From positions 73,706,001-73,770,000 of the forward strand of contig JAZHRO010000002.1 of NCBI GenBank assembly GCA_037157565.1: DNA of 64,000 nt. Direction: 5' to 3'. Below the pieces are notes generated by a model. The model saw nothing but the letters and a program-made list of their open reading frames with translations. It was not told the DNA's origin and ran no database searches. Shown here piece after piece: positions 54,581 to 64,000 of this stretch (positions are counted from its first letter, which is position 1; the number at the start of each line of letters is the position of its first letter). This DNA comes from Thalassia testudinum. Lineage: Eukaryota; Streptophyta; Magnoliopsida; Alismatales; Hydrocharitaceae. The position numbers and the translations under genes were made by a program.

Positions 54581-56148
54581 GCTTTTACTAGTCCCTTAGC
54601 AAAAACTTAAGGTTTCAACCCTTATTCTAGACCATGAAGTTTTTAATAGTTTTAGATAAGTGCTTTTTTATTTGAGCATAGATTAGGTTAGAATGCTGAC
54701 CATAGGCCTAAAAGGTACTCTAGTACCAATCAAGATCCAAATCTATCTAGCCTTAGCCTCAGTCTTTAGCAAAGGTTTTTAAGGCCCACAAGAACTAACC
54801 TAAGGTTTATTGGACTTTGTGGTTAAAGCACCCGTGCTTAAAATGATTTTAGCCCTGGCTCAGTTCGCAGTGCGTTTTGTAAGAGAGAGATAGAAAGTTA
54901 TTTTGTTTGGAGAGTTTTCTCTCTCTTTTTCTTTTTAGTTCTAGCCTAGGATTGGCTTTTCAACACAGTCTGTATTAGATTCCTTGCTCCCATCATCAAT
55001 CCTCAAGGGTTCCTGGCGATCGATGCTTCGAGATAGCACCGCCCATGGCAACCCCCGGAACCCTGGCTATTGAGATTTCGAGATAATCCCATCCATGGTG
55101 TTCCGTGGCCGAATCCAGACCCTGGCAATTGACACTTCGAGATAATGCCATCCATGGAATCTGAACCAGCAGAGTGCTTACATGCCCCCAGTAGGATATG
55201 TAAATATCCTAAGAGACAAGCACCGAGGAGATGATATTTTGTTACGCATCTTCGAGGGGATTTCCCGCCTCTCCGCGCTGGGAACTCTTCCAAATCAACT
55301 TGTGTTGATCGGCCGCTCCTATTCTAGGTGTTCTTTTCAGAATTTTGCGACGCTTCTGCGTGATTCTGATTTTTACGCTTACTGAACCAGGTTGTGTGTG
55401 AGGTTAGGGTGCTTAGGTTACTGAGTCCCGTAAACCAAAAATTAGTTAACGAGGCCAAATACTTCCTAAGCCTTAGACCTAATACTTCAGCTTTTCATTT
55501 TCCTCAACCTCTTGAGGAGTGTCCAGATCTTAATGGGTACTAAGAGTCTATTCAAGAATGCCTAAGGTTTGCATTCTTACTAATCTCATTGTGCACTTTT
55601 CAGTTATTTTCTTGAATGAGGTCTAGAACTTAGGTTAATTCCTTAGTTCCTTACTAATGACTATCACCTTTTCTCATAATTTTGTGCTCCTTTTTCATTT
55701 TGTTTCTTTTCTCCTTCTCCTTCAGAAAATTTCCTTTTCCTCTTTTCCTTTTATTATTATTATTATTATTTTTTTTTTTGAAAAAATTTTTAATTTTTAT
55801 GGTGTTTTTGGCATATGTGAATTTTTTGTTTGAAACCTTTTTTTACAAGTTTTGCACTTTCATACCCCCCCATGCCTAAGATTTGCAATGTCCTCATTGT
55901 AACCTAGGGGTTTTTATTTAACTTAGTTCATTCCTTAAGACAGAAATTTGGATGAGTGAATGGGTCGGGTTGAATTTTTGCAGACGATTTCTAATCCCAG
56001 ATGCAAGCATCTGAGGTGGGGTCGGCTGTCTATAAGGGTGAACCTTAAGTGCAAAAAGGTGTCAGAAAAAGTTTTGGATTTTTAGGAAAATGACGGGTTG
56101 CCTCCCGTTAAGCGCTGAGTTTTACGCCATCGGCTGGGCGCAATAAGC
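54581..56148 (-). other. Element C 3' UTR with second polypurine-like block
   Basis: About 1.57 kb without coding, homologous to 34203-35900 of A. At 55862-55899 the minus strand reads CAATGAGGACATTGC...CTTAGGCATGGGGGGG, a second polypurine-like block found also in A and D. A T/ATT-rich stretch lies at 55750-55800. Confidence 0.65.
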
Positions 56149-57609
56149 TCAAGGGGAATGGAGGACATAAGATGTTTCAGCCAAATCAGTAGAAGTTACA
56201 TCAATGAACGGCTTGAGTCTCTGACCGTTCACGATGAAAGGTTCAGAATCGTGGCTGAGTGGACTGATTTCGATTGCTCCATTTCCAAAAACCTGTCGGA
56301 CCAAATATGGTCCGACCCACTTGGATCTCAGTTTTCCTGGGAAGAGTTTTAGTCGGGCATCAAAGAGTAGGACCTTCTGACCAGGATGAAAGATCTTTCT
56401 CGAGATGTGTTTGTCGTGGAAGGCTTTAACCCGCTCCTTGTAGATTTGCGAGTTCTCGTACGCGTCTAGGCGTAATTCATCGATCTCGCTGATTTGGAGT
56501 TTTCTGTGGGTCCCAGCCTTGGAAAGATCTAGATTACAGTTCCGTACTGCCCAATAGGCTTTATGCTCCAGTTCTACGGGAAGGTGGCATGCCTTTCCGT
56601 ACACCAGTCTAAAGGGAGACATGCCCAATTGGGTCTTGTGGGCGGTCCTATAGGCCCACAATGCTTCCGGAAGTCGGGACGACCAGTCCTTCCTGTCAGG
56701 TCGAACAGTGACTTGCAGGATTTTCTTGATCTCCCGATTAGACAGCTCAGCTAGACCATTAGTTTGGGGGTGGTAAGGAGTAGAGATTCGGTGAGACACC
56801 CCGTCTTTGGTCATCAGTGACCTAAACTGAGAATTTGTGAAATGGGTCCCCCCATCAGAGATTATTGCACGGGGAATCCCGAACCTTGAGAAAATGTTTT
56901 GATGAATGAATTTGAGAACGATTTTGTGATCACAGGTTCGGGTCGGTATGGCTTCGATCCATTTGGACACGTAGTCCACAGCCAACAGAATGTATTCGAA
57001 ACCATCCGAAATAGGAAAGGGACCCATAAAATCAATCCCCCAAGGATCAAAGATTTCGCATACTAGAATCGGTTGCATAGGCATCATGTCGCGATGGCTC
57101 ATGTTGCCCAAAGTCTGGCAACGACTGCATGCCTTGCAGTGATTGTATGCGTCTTTGAACAGTGTGGGCCAGTAAAAGCCGCACTGGAGGACTTTTGATG
57201 CGGTTTTATGCCCGGCGAAATGGCCACCGCATGCCTGGTCATGGCAGAAAGAGAGGATATTGTTGAATTCCCCTTCCGGGACACATCTCCGGATGATCTG
57301 ATCGGCACCTATGCGGAAGAGGTACGGGTCTTCCCAAATGTAATACTTGGCATCGGAGCGTAATTTGTCCTTCTTGGCCTTCGGCCAATCGGACGGGATC
57401 TGATGAGATGCCAAGTAATTTACTACATTAGCAAACCAGGGAAGGCTAGTACCAATAGTCAGCAGGTGCTCATCGGGAAAATGCTCAGTGATGGGTCCGG
57501 AAGGGTCAATTATTTCAGAAGGAAGACGGGACAAGTGATCAGCTACCACATTTTGCTTTCCCGCTTTGTCGCGAATCTCAAGGTCAAATTCTTGCAACAG
57601 CAAGATCCA
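56149..57609 (-). pseudogene. Element C RNase H tether and integrase
   Basis: Open for ~485 codons. Order: [27 protein letters not shown] (RNase H end); [12 protein letters not shown]...CKACSRC (HHCC zinc site, ~120-165); then the core with DFMGPFP (~195), [11 protein letters not shown] (~250) and [15 protein letters not shown] (~285), the D-D-E triad. The [17 protein letters not shown] region and a C-terminal domain ending at [16 protein letters not shown] follow. All catalytic residues are visible. It is separated from RT by one in-frame TGA (57610-57612), so it would be intact but for that stop. It acts on cDNA ends in the nucleus to insert the element. Confidence 0.9.
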
Positions 57610-58359
57610 TCAGATTAATCGAGGTTTCGCGTCCTTCTTTGCAAGGAGATGCCTCACAGCTGTGTGATCCGAGTAGATGATGACACGGGAACCCAGAAGG
57701 TACGATCTGAATTTTTCTAGGGCAAATACTACAGCTAGCAGCTCTTTCTCAGTAACCGTATAGTTATGCTGAGCCTCATCAAGTGTTTTGCTGGCGTAGT
57801 AAATGACCACAGGTTTCCCGTCAATTTTCTGCCCCAAAACCGCTCCTACAGCGAAGTCGGATGCATCGCACATGATCTCAAAGGGTTGAGACCAATCAGG
57901 GGACTGTAGGATCGGGGCTTGGGTGACTCGGTCACGCAGGATTTCAAATGCTTGAGTGCATTCCTTGGAAATTTTGAAAGGAACATCCTTGGAGAGAAGA
58001 GTGGTTAGGGGGCGCGTGATTTTTGAAAAATCAGGGATAAATTGTCGATAAAAACCGACATGCCCTAAAAAGGAACGGATGTCCCTGATCGAGCTAGGCA
58101 TAGGAAGGTGAGAAATCAGATCAATCTTAGCTCGATCCACTTGGATACCTTTCTCCGAAATTGAGTGTCCCAGGACAATTCCCTCAGGCACCATGAAATG
58201 GCTCTTTTCCCAGGAAAGAACCAAATTCACATCGATGCACCGCCTGAGTATCTGGACCAAGTGTTGGAGGCAATCGTCGAATGATGCTCCGAAAACTGAA
58301 AAGTCATCCATGAAGACTTCCAGATAATCACCTACCATATCTGAGAATATGGCAAGCAT
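57610..58359 (-). pseudogene. Element C reverse transcriptase palm and RNase H
   Basis: Begins MLAIFSDMVGDYLEVFMDDFSVFG, with the FMDD catalytic pair. It continues through FLGHVGFYRQFIPDFSKITRPLT, MCDASDFAVGAVLGQ (RNase H Asp), TEKELLAVVFALEKFRSYLLG and YSDHTAVRHLLAKKDAKPRLI before an in-frame TGA. It is in the same frame as the RT N-terminal part upstream (one TGA at 58363-58365 between them) and the integrase downstream. The long open runs show a recent insertion. Confidence 0.9.
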
Positions 58360-58362
58360 GCA

Positions 58363-61191
58363 TCACTGAAAAGTAGCGGGTGCATTGCAAAGACCGAAAG
58401 GCATCCTTCGGAAAGCGTATGTTCCAAAGGGGCAGGTGAACGTAGTCTTTTCTTGGTCCTCAGGATGGATTGCCACCTGGTTATAACCGGAGTACCCGTC
58501 AAGAAAGCAGAAGAACCTATTTCCCGCAAGTTTTTCGAGAATTTGATCAATGAAGGGTAGTGGGAAATGATCCTTCTTCGTGGAGGAATTGAGTCGGCGG
58601 TAATCTATACAGACTCTCCACGAGTTGGCTAATCGGGTAGGAATGATTTCTCCGGTCTCAGTCGTTATAGTGGTGAGTCCTGCCTTCTTGGGCACGACCT
58701 GAATTGGGCTCACCCAACGACTATCGGAGATCGGGTAGATGATTCCGGCATCTAACCACTTGATGATCTCCTTTTTCACGACCTCCTGCAGATTGGGGTT
58801 TAAGCGTCTCTGCATTTCACGAGAAGGTCGTGTGCCCTCTTCTGAATAGATATGATGAGTACAATAAGAGGGACTTATTCCAGTCAAATCATCGAGAGTC
58901 CACCCAATGGCTCTGCGATGTTGCTGGAGGACAACAATCAGACGGGATTCCTGTTCAGGACTGAGGTTGGAATTGATAATCACAGGAAGGGTCTGATTAG
59001 AACCCAAAAAGATGTATTTCAAGTGAGCAGGAAGGGGTTTCAGTTCGAGGATGGGGTTATCAGCAGCAGCGGGTGGTTCAGTATAGATGTGAGGTTCGAG
59101 GGTGGGAGTTACTGGGTTATTCATATCTGGATTCGACTCCTCTGTTTGCGGGTCAAGATCCTTCTGTGGTTGATGAGGCATAATCGCGTCATTCTGGAAG
59201 TGTGATTCATCAACCAAGGTCCTGATGTCACAAATTTGTTCGATGACGCCGCAATTAATTCCTTGTTGGGCCTTAAATATATCAATTTTCAGTGTTTGAT
59301 CTCCAAACTTAAGCTCTATTTGGCCCTCCTCACAGCTGATGTTGGCTCTAGCAGTAGCCAAGAAAGGTCTCCCTAGAATGATTGGTGTATCCCTAGGGTT
59401 CTCAGGTGCGTCCATATCTAAGACTATAAAGTCCACTGGAAAATAGAAATCCCGCACTCTTACGATAACATCCTCGAGAATCCCTTTTGGTGACTTTATA
59501 GATCGATCTGCTAATTGTAATGTCACCTCGGTTGGTTTTAGCTCAGATTCTTCTAGATGGTCAAGTAAGGATGTGGGTATTAGGTTTATGGATGCACCCA
59601 AGTCTAACAATACTCTATCAAATTGGGTACCACCTATCTTGCAGGAAATCAGGGGAGTACCAGGATCTTTTGCCTTGGGTGGGAGTCTACTGAGGATTAC
59701 AGAGCTGGCTTGCTCTGACAGAACAATTGGGCTCCCTCCCTTGGTTCGCGGCTTACGCTGGGGTGTACATATATTCTTTAGAAATCGTGCGTAAGCTGGT
59801 ACGTGGCAGATTGCATCCATCAAGGGGATGTTTATGTGGACCTGCTCAAAGAGCTTGACCAGGTCCTCCTCAGGGGCCACGGGTTTGGTGGTCTTCTTTC
59901 CCTTGGTCAAGGCCTCGGGAAATGGGATCTTGGTTGGTTCTTCTAGGATAGGTCCAGGTTGTGGATCCGGAACAGCGGTTTCTTGGATAACTATCCTAGG
60001 GTCATGGTTATCAGGCTTGGAGTGGTTTGGATAATGCGGGTCTTGGGTTGTTTTACCACTACGTGTTGTTACAGAATTTAATTCGGCCTGATTTTGGTTT
60101 GGGTTTGGTAAGAGGGGTGGCTGCTGCTGAAATCCCGCATAAGAAGTTGAGGCTTCCATCTCGTCTGGAGATGGAGCAGTAGGGGCCTGATAAATCCATT
60201 GTGCGTGGCCTAAATTTGGATTCATAACGCGCTTCTGGGTTGGCACGTTATTTGGGTTAGGAAGAGGTTGGGAAGGGAGTGTGCCTGGCTGGCGAGAATT
60301 TGCCAACTGGGCCAGTTGAGTTTTAACCTCTGTAAGTTCGTCCTTGTGCTGTTTTTGAATAGCCGCATTTGTTCTTTGAATGTCAGCCAGAGTCTGAAGG
60401 ATTAGGGACATTTGATCCTGATTTGGCCCTGATGGATAAGTAGGGTTGGGCCGAGGCTGAGGCGGCTGGAAATGACGAGAGGGCTGTGGGCGGGACTGAA
60501 AAGGTGGTCTTTGGGTTTGGGAATTTCCCGCCCACTGAAAATTGGGATGGTTTCGCCATCCAGGGTTGTAAGTGTTGGAGAATGGGTCGTTCTGGATGGC
60601 GTTGAGGTCCTCGCAGGTCTGAGGAAGCTCCTGAGAATCAGGGAAAGGGGGAATGGAGTTCCCCGGGCTGGTGTAGAAAGGATCGGATGATCCTCCGATC
60701 CGAGAATCAGATGGGGATGGATATGGATCCATCCTAGGGGAATATCGGTGGAGGATGTTTTGCGCAGTCTCCTGTGTGGAAGGAGGTTGTGCAAAGGAGT
60801 TACGCGCGGAGGTGGCTCGCTGCAAGTGCTGAGTCAGCTCATCCACCTTCTTCTCAATGATTGAGACCTTGTCCAATCGACTGGCCATTAATTCCAGGTC
60901 GACTGATGCGGACAGGCCCTGCGTCTCATGTGCTCCCTTAAGATTCGTCGCTGCGCGGGTATTCGTCCTGTCGAATAATCCCATGGAGTCATTGTTGATG
61001 GAGTTCTCGCACATGTTTTCGAGAATCTCCCATACTGTGTCTTCATGTTGACCCATGATGTTTCCTCCGCAAGTTGCATTGACGAAAAGGCGGATGTCCT
61101 CACGGAGTCCCTGGTAAAAAGATTGGACTTGTTCCCATTTAGGAACTCCGTGATGGGGCACTTTCTCATGAGATCCTGAAAACGATCCCAT
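58363..61191 (-). CDS. Element C gag C-terminal part, protease and RT N-terminal part
   Basis: 942 codons open. Residues ~1-130 are the end of gag. ~130-480 is a Pro/Gln/Asn-rich region without a zinc knuckle. The protease has LLDLGASINLIP at ~525-540, the DLGAS form usual in Athila/Tat elements, then ILGRPFLATARANI. After an acidic linker, RT starts (WTLDDLTGISPSYCTHHIY, SDSRWVSPIQVVPKK, VCIDYRRLNSSTKKDHFPLPFIDQ, FPFGTYAFRRMPFGLCNAPATFQ). It ends at an in-frame TGA; the RT palm continues beyond it. The annotated start is inside gag because of a frameshift near 61160. The product would be a polyprotein processed by its own protease in cytoplasmic particles. Confidence 0.85.
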   Translation of the reverse strand: MGSFSGSHEKVPHHGVPKWEQVQSFYQGLREDIRLFVNATCGGNIMGQHEDTVWEILENMCENSINNDSMGLFDRTNTRAATNLKGAHETQGLSASVDLELMASRLDKVSIIEKKVDELTQHLQRATSARNSFAQPPSTQETAQNILHRYSPRMDPYPSPSDSRIGGSSDPFYTSPGNSIPPFPDSQELPQTCEDLNAIQNDPFSNTYNPGWRNHPNFQWAGNSQTQRPPFQSRPQPSRHFQPPQPRPNPTYPSGPNQDQMSLILQTLADIQRTNAAIQKQHKDELTEVKTQLAQLANSRQPGTLPSQPLPNPNNVPTQKRVMNPNLGHAQWIYQAPTAPSPDEMEASTSYAGFQQQPPLLPNPNQNQAELNSVTTRSGKTTQDPHYPNHSKPDNHDPRIVIQETAVPDPQPGPILEEPTKIPFPEALTKGKKTTKPVAPEEDLVKLFEQVHINIPLMDAICHVPAYARFLKNICTPQRKPRTKGGSPIVLSEQASSVILSRLPPKAKDPGTPLISCKIGGTQFDRVLLDLGASINLIPTSLLDHLEESELKPTEVTLQLADRSIKSPKGILEDVIVRVRDFYFPVDFIVLDMDAPENPRDTPIILGRPFLATARANISCEEGQIELKFGDQTLKIDIFKAQQGINCGVIEQICDIRTLVDESHFQNDAIMPHQPQKDLDPQTEESNPDMNNPVTPTLEPHIYTEPPAAADNPILELKPLPAHLKYIFLGSNQTLPVIINSNLSPEQESRLIVVLQQHRRAIGWTLDDLTGISPSYCTHHIYSEEGTRPSREMQRRLNPNLQEVVKKEIIKWLDAGIIYPISDSRWVSPIQVVPKKAGLTTITTETGEIIPTRLANSWRVCIDYRRLNSSTKKDHFPLPFIDQILEKLAGNRFFCFLDGYSGYNQVAIHPEDQEKTTFTCPFGTYAFRRMPFGLCNAPATFQ

Positions 61192-61844
61192 GCCTCATGG
61201 AGAGGTTCTCCTGATTGTTGAGTGAAGTGTGTAATCTGATGGCGCAAGGCGTTGGTCCGACCAACGGGAAAAAACTTTTTCAAAAACTCGAATTGAAGTT
61301 CTTCCCAAGTGTTGATCGGCCGGGTCTGAGTTTGATACCAATGGGCGGCCTTGTCCATAAGAGAAAAGGAGAACATCTTCATGAGAAGAATATCCCGATT
61401 TTGCGCATCTGATCCAAAAGTGTGGGCCATATGCTTTAGCTGTTTGATGTGCTGGAAGGGATCTTCAGAATTAAGCCCATGGAATTTAGGTATAGCATGA
61501 ATCATGTTGGGCTTTAATTCGAAATCAGGTCCTCCAGTCGGGATTCTGACTCGAGGCTCAATGGCCACCGCAGCAGGATTGTAGTGGTCCCGCATCATAG
61601 GACGCTGTGGTGGGTGCACGAAGTTTTGGAAGAGGTCATTGAGTCGCTGGAGCTGGTGCTCCAGATTATTTTCTTCCTCAACTGGCTGAGCCATGATGGG
61701 GGAAGAAGAACTTGGTTCTGAATCAGAAGAGAGAATAATGTGAGGGTGTTGTTGCACAAACACGGGCGTCGAGGCTTGGCCTTGACGGGAGCGAATTTCT
61801 AAAGGAGGTCTTAAGGGTGGTCTTAAGGACCTCCTTCCGTACAT
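61170..61844 (-). pseudogene. Element C gag N-terminal part
   Basis: Starts MYGRRSLRPPLRPP. It then carries the capsid-like retrotransposon gag domain: PKFHGLNSEDPFQHIKQLKHMAHTF, MKMFSFSLMDKAAHWYQ, WEELQFEFLKKFFPVGRTNALRHQI and GEPLHEAWDRFQDLMRKCP, about residues 95-225. Near 61160 the frame shifts (consistent with loss of one base in a C run), and gag continues in the frame of 58363-61191. The frame remains open to 60888 only as out-of-frame translation. Start choice: first Met of the long frame, ~900 bp after the primer site. Confidence 0.85.
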
Positions 61845-62749
61845 GCACTGTTGGAAGAGGTAAGTTTAGAAGGTGCTGGACCCAATCAAGACACCCAAAA
61901 ATGTGTTGGGTGACTATAGAGGTGCGGGGCAGATGGACCCCTTGATCAGAAAGATCGTCCACCTGAGAATTACCTGGGCAGCCAGAGAGGGAGAGTCCCG
62001 CGAAGACCCCTACACGGTAGAGCGTCCCCACGGGTTACAGGGTTTCCCCCACCCGACCTCTCTTGTCACTGCGGTTCCAGGTAGACCAGAATGGGGATCT
62101 TGACCTCTTAAGTCTACCAATTTTAAGATCAGGGTGCTTAAGGTTTCACTTGAACTTTAGTCTTTTAAGTGCAAAGAGTGACCTAATTTAAGGTTGGTTG
62201 ACCCAAGGGGTCAACTTTACCTCTTGTTTTCTTTGAGAGCTTTTAGGTCCTGTCTTTTAGGGTTCAAGTGTTTAGAGAGCCAATTGTTTTAGGTTTTCTT
62301 TGAATAGGTATTTTCAGACAAGGGCTTGGGCACACTTCATTTTGTTTTCTCAATTCTTGCTTAAGGAGTGTGTCTCTAAATCCCTAGTGTTGGATCCTAG
62401 GTTGGCTCTACTTGGTCCAGTTAATTCTTTGTTGGGTAATTAGGGCTCAAGCAAGAATGTGCTAGCCCTTAAATACCCTTAATAGTGTGCAGGAGTAATG
62501 AGTTGAAAACATGCAACTCTTTATGGTTACTAAGTATGGAAGACAGGTTAGCCCTATATTGCTTGCTCTTTTCTTTTCTTCCTCTTTAGAGTTTAGGGGT
62601 TAATAGCAAGAGGAAAAAATTTTACCTGTCCTCGGAGGTGGTTGTCGTGCGGTTGCTTGTTTTCTTGATTTCCTGTAGCTGCACAAAAGAGAGGAGATTA
62701 TCAGAAACTAAAAAGAAACAGGAATGTTTACCTCTAGAATAGCCGTTGC
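61845..62749 (-). other. Element C 5' UTR
   Basis: About 0.9 kb between the primer site and the gag start. There is no conserved protein. The frames at 61723-62103 overlap the gag start and 5' UTR and are not supported. Confidence 0.6.
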
Positions 62750-62767
62750 TCCCCGGCAACGGCGCCA
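62750..62767 (-). promoter_or_regulatory. Primer binding site of element C
   Basis: Minus strand TGGCGCCGTTGCCGGGGA, 5 bp inside the LTR. It is the primer site type of Athila/Tat/Ogre-like elements (tRNA-Asp is the usual assignment for Athila; not verified here). It fixes the transcription direction as minus. Confidence 0.9.
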
Positions 62768-62772
62768 AAAAC

Positions 62773-64000
62773 TGGTGGGGGGCTGCCTTCCTCTATAGTT
62801 TTATTATTTCGTCGTAGTATAGTATAGAGGGAGGTGATTACCAGTTTAATACAATTTGTTACTCGGAAATAAAGAGTTCCCGAGGTCGAACTCATGGAGC
62901 AAGTTGTATTCTAGGGGTACAAGTTTCTTTTACAAAAATAAAGAAAGAGAGAGAGAGAGAATTTGTTGGCATTTTCTTCTTTTCTCTTTGCTTCTCCGCT
63001 TCTTCCTTCTCAGATCTTCTGCTCTCTTCTTTTTGTTCTTCTTCTTCTTCTTTCTTTCTTCTTTCTTCTGCAGAGCGGTCCTGTTCTTCTTCTTCTTCTT
63101 TCTTTCTTCTTTTCGTTTCTTCCGATCTTCTTCTCGTGCTCTTTTTCTTCTTTCAGTTCTTGTCTTGGCCTCTCTGCGTTCTCCTCTGCCTCGCCTTCCT
63201 TCTCCTTCCTTGCCTTCAGGACGTCGTCTGATTTTCCAATCAGACGACTTAAACCGCCGCTGCTACAGTGCCGCTCGGTGATCCTCCTTCCTTCAGCCTT
63301 CGTCTTCTTCCACGGTTCTTCTTCACCTGTGCCTGCACACTTACACAGCTTGATCAGAGAGGGGCAAAACCTATCTCTACCCTCCCCCCGCGTCTCTCTC
63401 TCACAGAATCCGCTCATAGGATAGCTCTCCCAGAGCTGCCGGGTAGCCGGGTACGGGTCGCGCCCGGGTCCAGGCCCACCGGCGTGCGTGGTGGGCGAGG
63501 AGTGCAGGTCAGTCTAAGTCGGGTCGGGCCAGGTCCACGAGGCATGAGCGCGGACGAGACCGGGTCGAGCGAGCGAGTGAGTGAGAGGGACCTCACCCCG
63601 TGCTCAGGAGGCAACGAGCATAAGGCGCTTTTTGCCTTTATGCAGGCGCTCTCCTCTGAAAGGTTACGAGGTGGGACTAAATGTCCCACCCCAATTTGGG
63701 TGCCTGCGCGGAGGAAGCAGCGGCAGTCGAGGCGAAGCGCGGGGGCTTCGCGCGAGAGCTTCGCTTCAACTGCAGCCTAACGCTTTGCCGAAGTGCCCCC
63801 GCACAGCCTGGGAGGGTGACCTGGGCGCTTCGCACCTGGGGCAGCAGGTGAAGAAGCTGCTTCGCTTCAACAATGGCAGCGACGAGCGCAGGTACCTGCC
63901 CACAGAAAAACGGCCTCTCGGCCCGATCAGAAACGCGGAGGACCTTCGCCGTGGCACGGCGAAGGTGGTCGGGGGGTGTGCAGGCGGCGGGGAGGAGCCT
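62773..64000 (-). mobile_element. 5' LTR of element C, cut by the window edge
   Basis: Plus-strand start TGGTGGGGGG; equals 51825-53052 with an offset of 10948 and about 13 substitutions. The remaining ~1.5 kb, including the element-sense LTR start, lies outside. It carries the U5 motif (62877-62900), the CTT-rich tract and a second copy of the USE/TATA unit. Confidence 0.9.
63366..63677 (-). ncRNA. Predicted Pol III type-3 transcription unit in the C 5' LTR
   Basis: Same layout as 52418-52729: USE-like 63677-63667, 24 bp, CATAAAG at 63642-63636, hairpin at 63596-63581, first T4 run at 63369-63366. As this LTR is upstream of gag, the unit would give a short RNA independent of the genomic transcript. 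Confidence 0.4.

Overview
The window is nuclear DNA from a seed plant, most likely an angiosperm. It is almost entirely stacked transposable elements. I find no convincing host gene, rRNA gene, canonical tRNA gene or CRISPR array. The plant assignment rests on the element types: Ty3/Gypsy elements of the Athila/Tat (OTA) type with a TGGCGCCGTTGCC-type primer site, Del/Tekay-type chromoviruses with a TGGTATCAGAGC (initiator-Met tRNA) primer site and an integrase chromodomain, and an L1-type LINE. The species cannot be told from the sequence.

Layout. 1-4682: AT-rich decayed sequence ending in the terminus of an OTA-type LTR (E). 4683-12099: an RT-less OTA derivative (D, + strand) with a 3' LTR at 10353-12099, split by a 2.7-kb chromovirus solo LTR (B3, 4806-7521) that is flanked by a ~152-bp direct duplication. 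12100-13990: dead L1-type LINE (- strand) followed by a 190-bp tandem duplication. 14316-16200: AT-rich, nothing recognised. About 16795-28050: a large foldback-like inverted repeat (G) whose outer arms are 75-bp minisatellites. Its left arm holds a solo LTR (17473-21821) that itself contains another solo LTR (18472-21284). Its right arm holds a composite insertion (22935-27501) that includes a D-type LTR (25098-26818). 28060-31496: decayed element-derived sequence.

31497-64000 is a nested stack. OTA element A (- strand, 31497-39661, itself carrying a 2.1-kb probable solo LTR) is interrupted by chromovirus B1 (+). B1 contains an inverted, truncated sister copy B2 (-). The 3' LTR of B1 is interrupted by the young OTA element C (- strand, 51825 to beyond 64000). 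By eye the two LTRs of C differ at about 13 of 1228 compared positions. Its coding region shows one frameshift and two nonsense codons.

The main discovery candidate is an architecture shared by the OTA LTRs of A, C and the solo LTR at 18472. In element sense each carries a plant snRNA-type upstream sequence element (perfect GTCCCACATCG in A), exactly 24 bp, a CATAAA TATA-like box, a GTGAGGTCCCTCTCAC hairpin about 44 nt from the TATA start, and the first T4 run 223-229 nt further on. A 24-bp USE-TATA gap is the RNA polymerase III spacing of plant U6/U3 genes, so these LTRs may encode a Pol III RNA of roughly 250 nt. Other notable signals are a covarying terminal hairpin at LTR starts (TGAT...ATCA), dense GACGTC palindrome arrays in the chromovirus LTRs, an 88-bp near-perfect palindrome in the D LTR, capsid-less gag genes in both chromovirus copies, and the ~152-bp duplication around B3. 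All functional readings are inferences from sequence alone.
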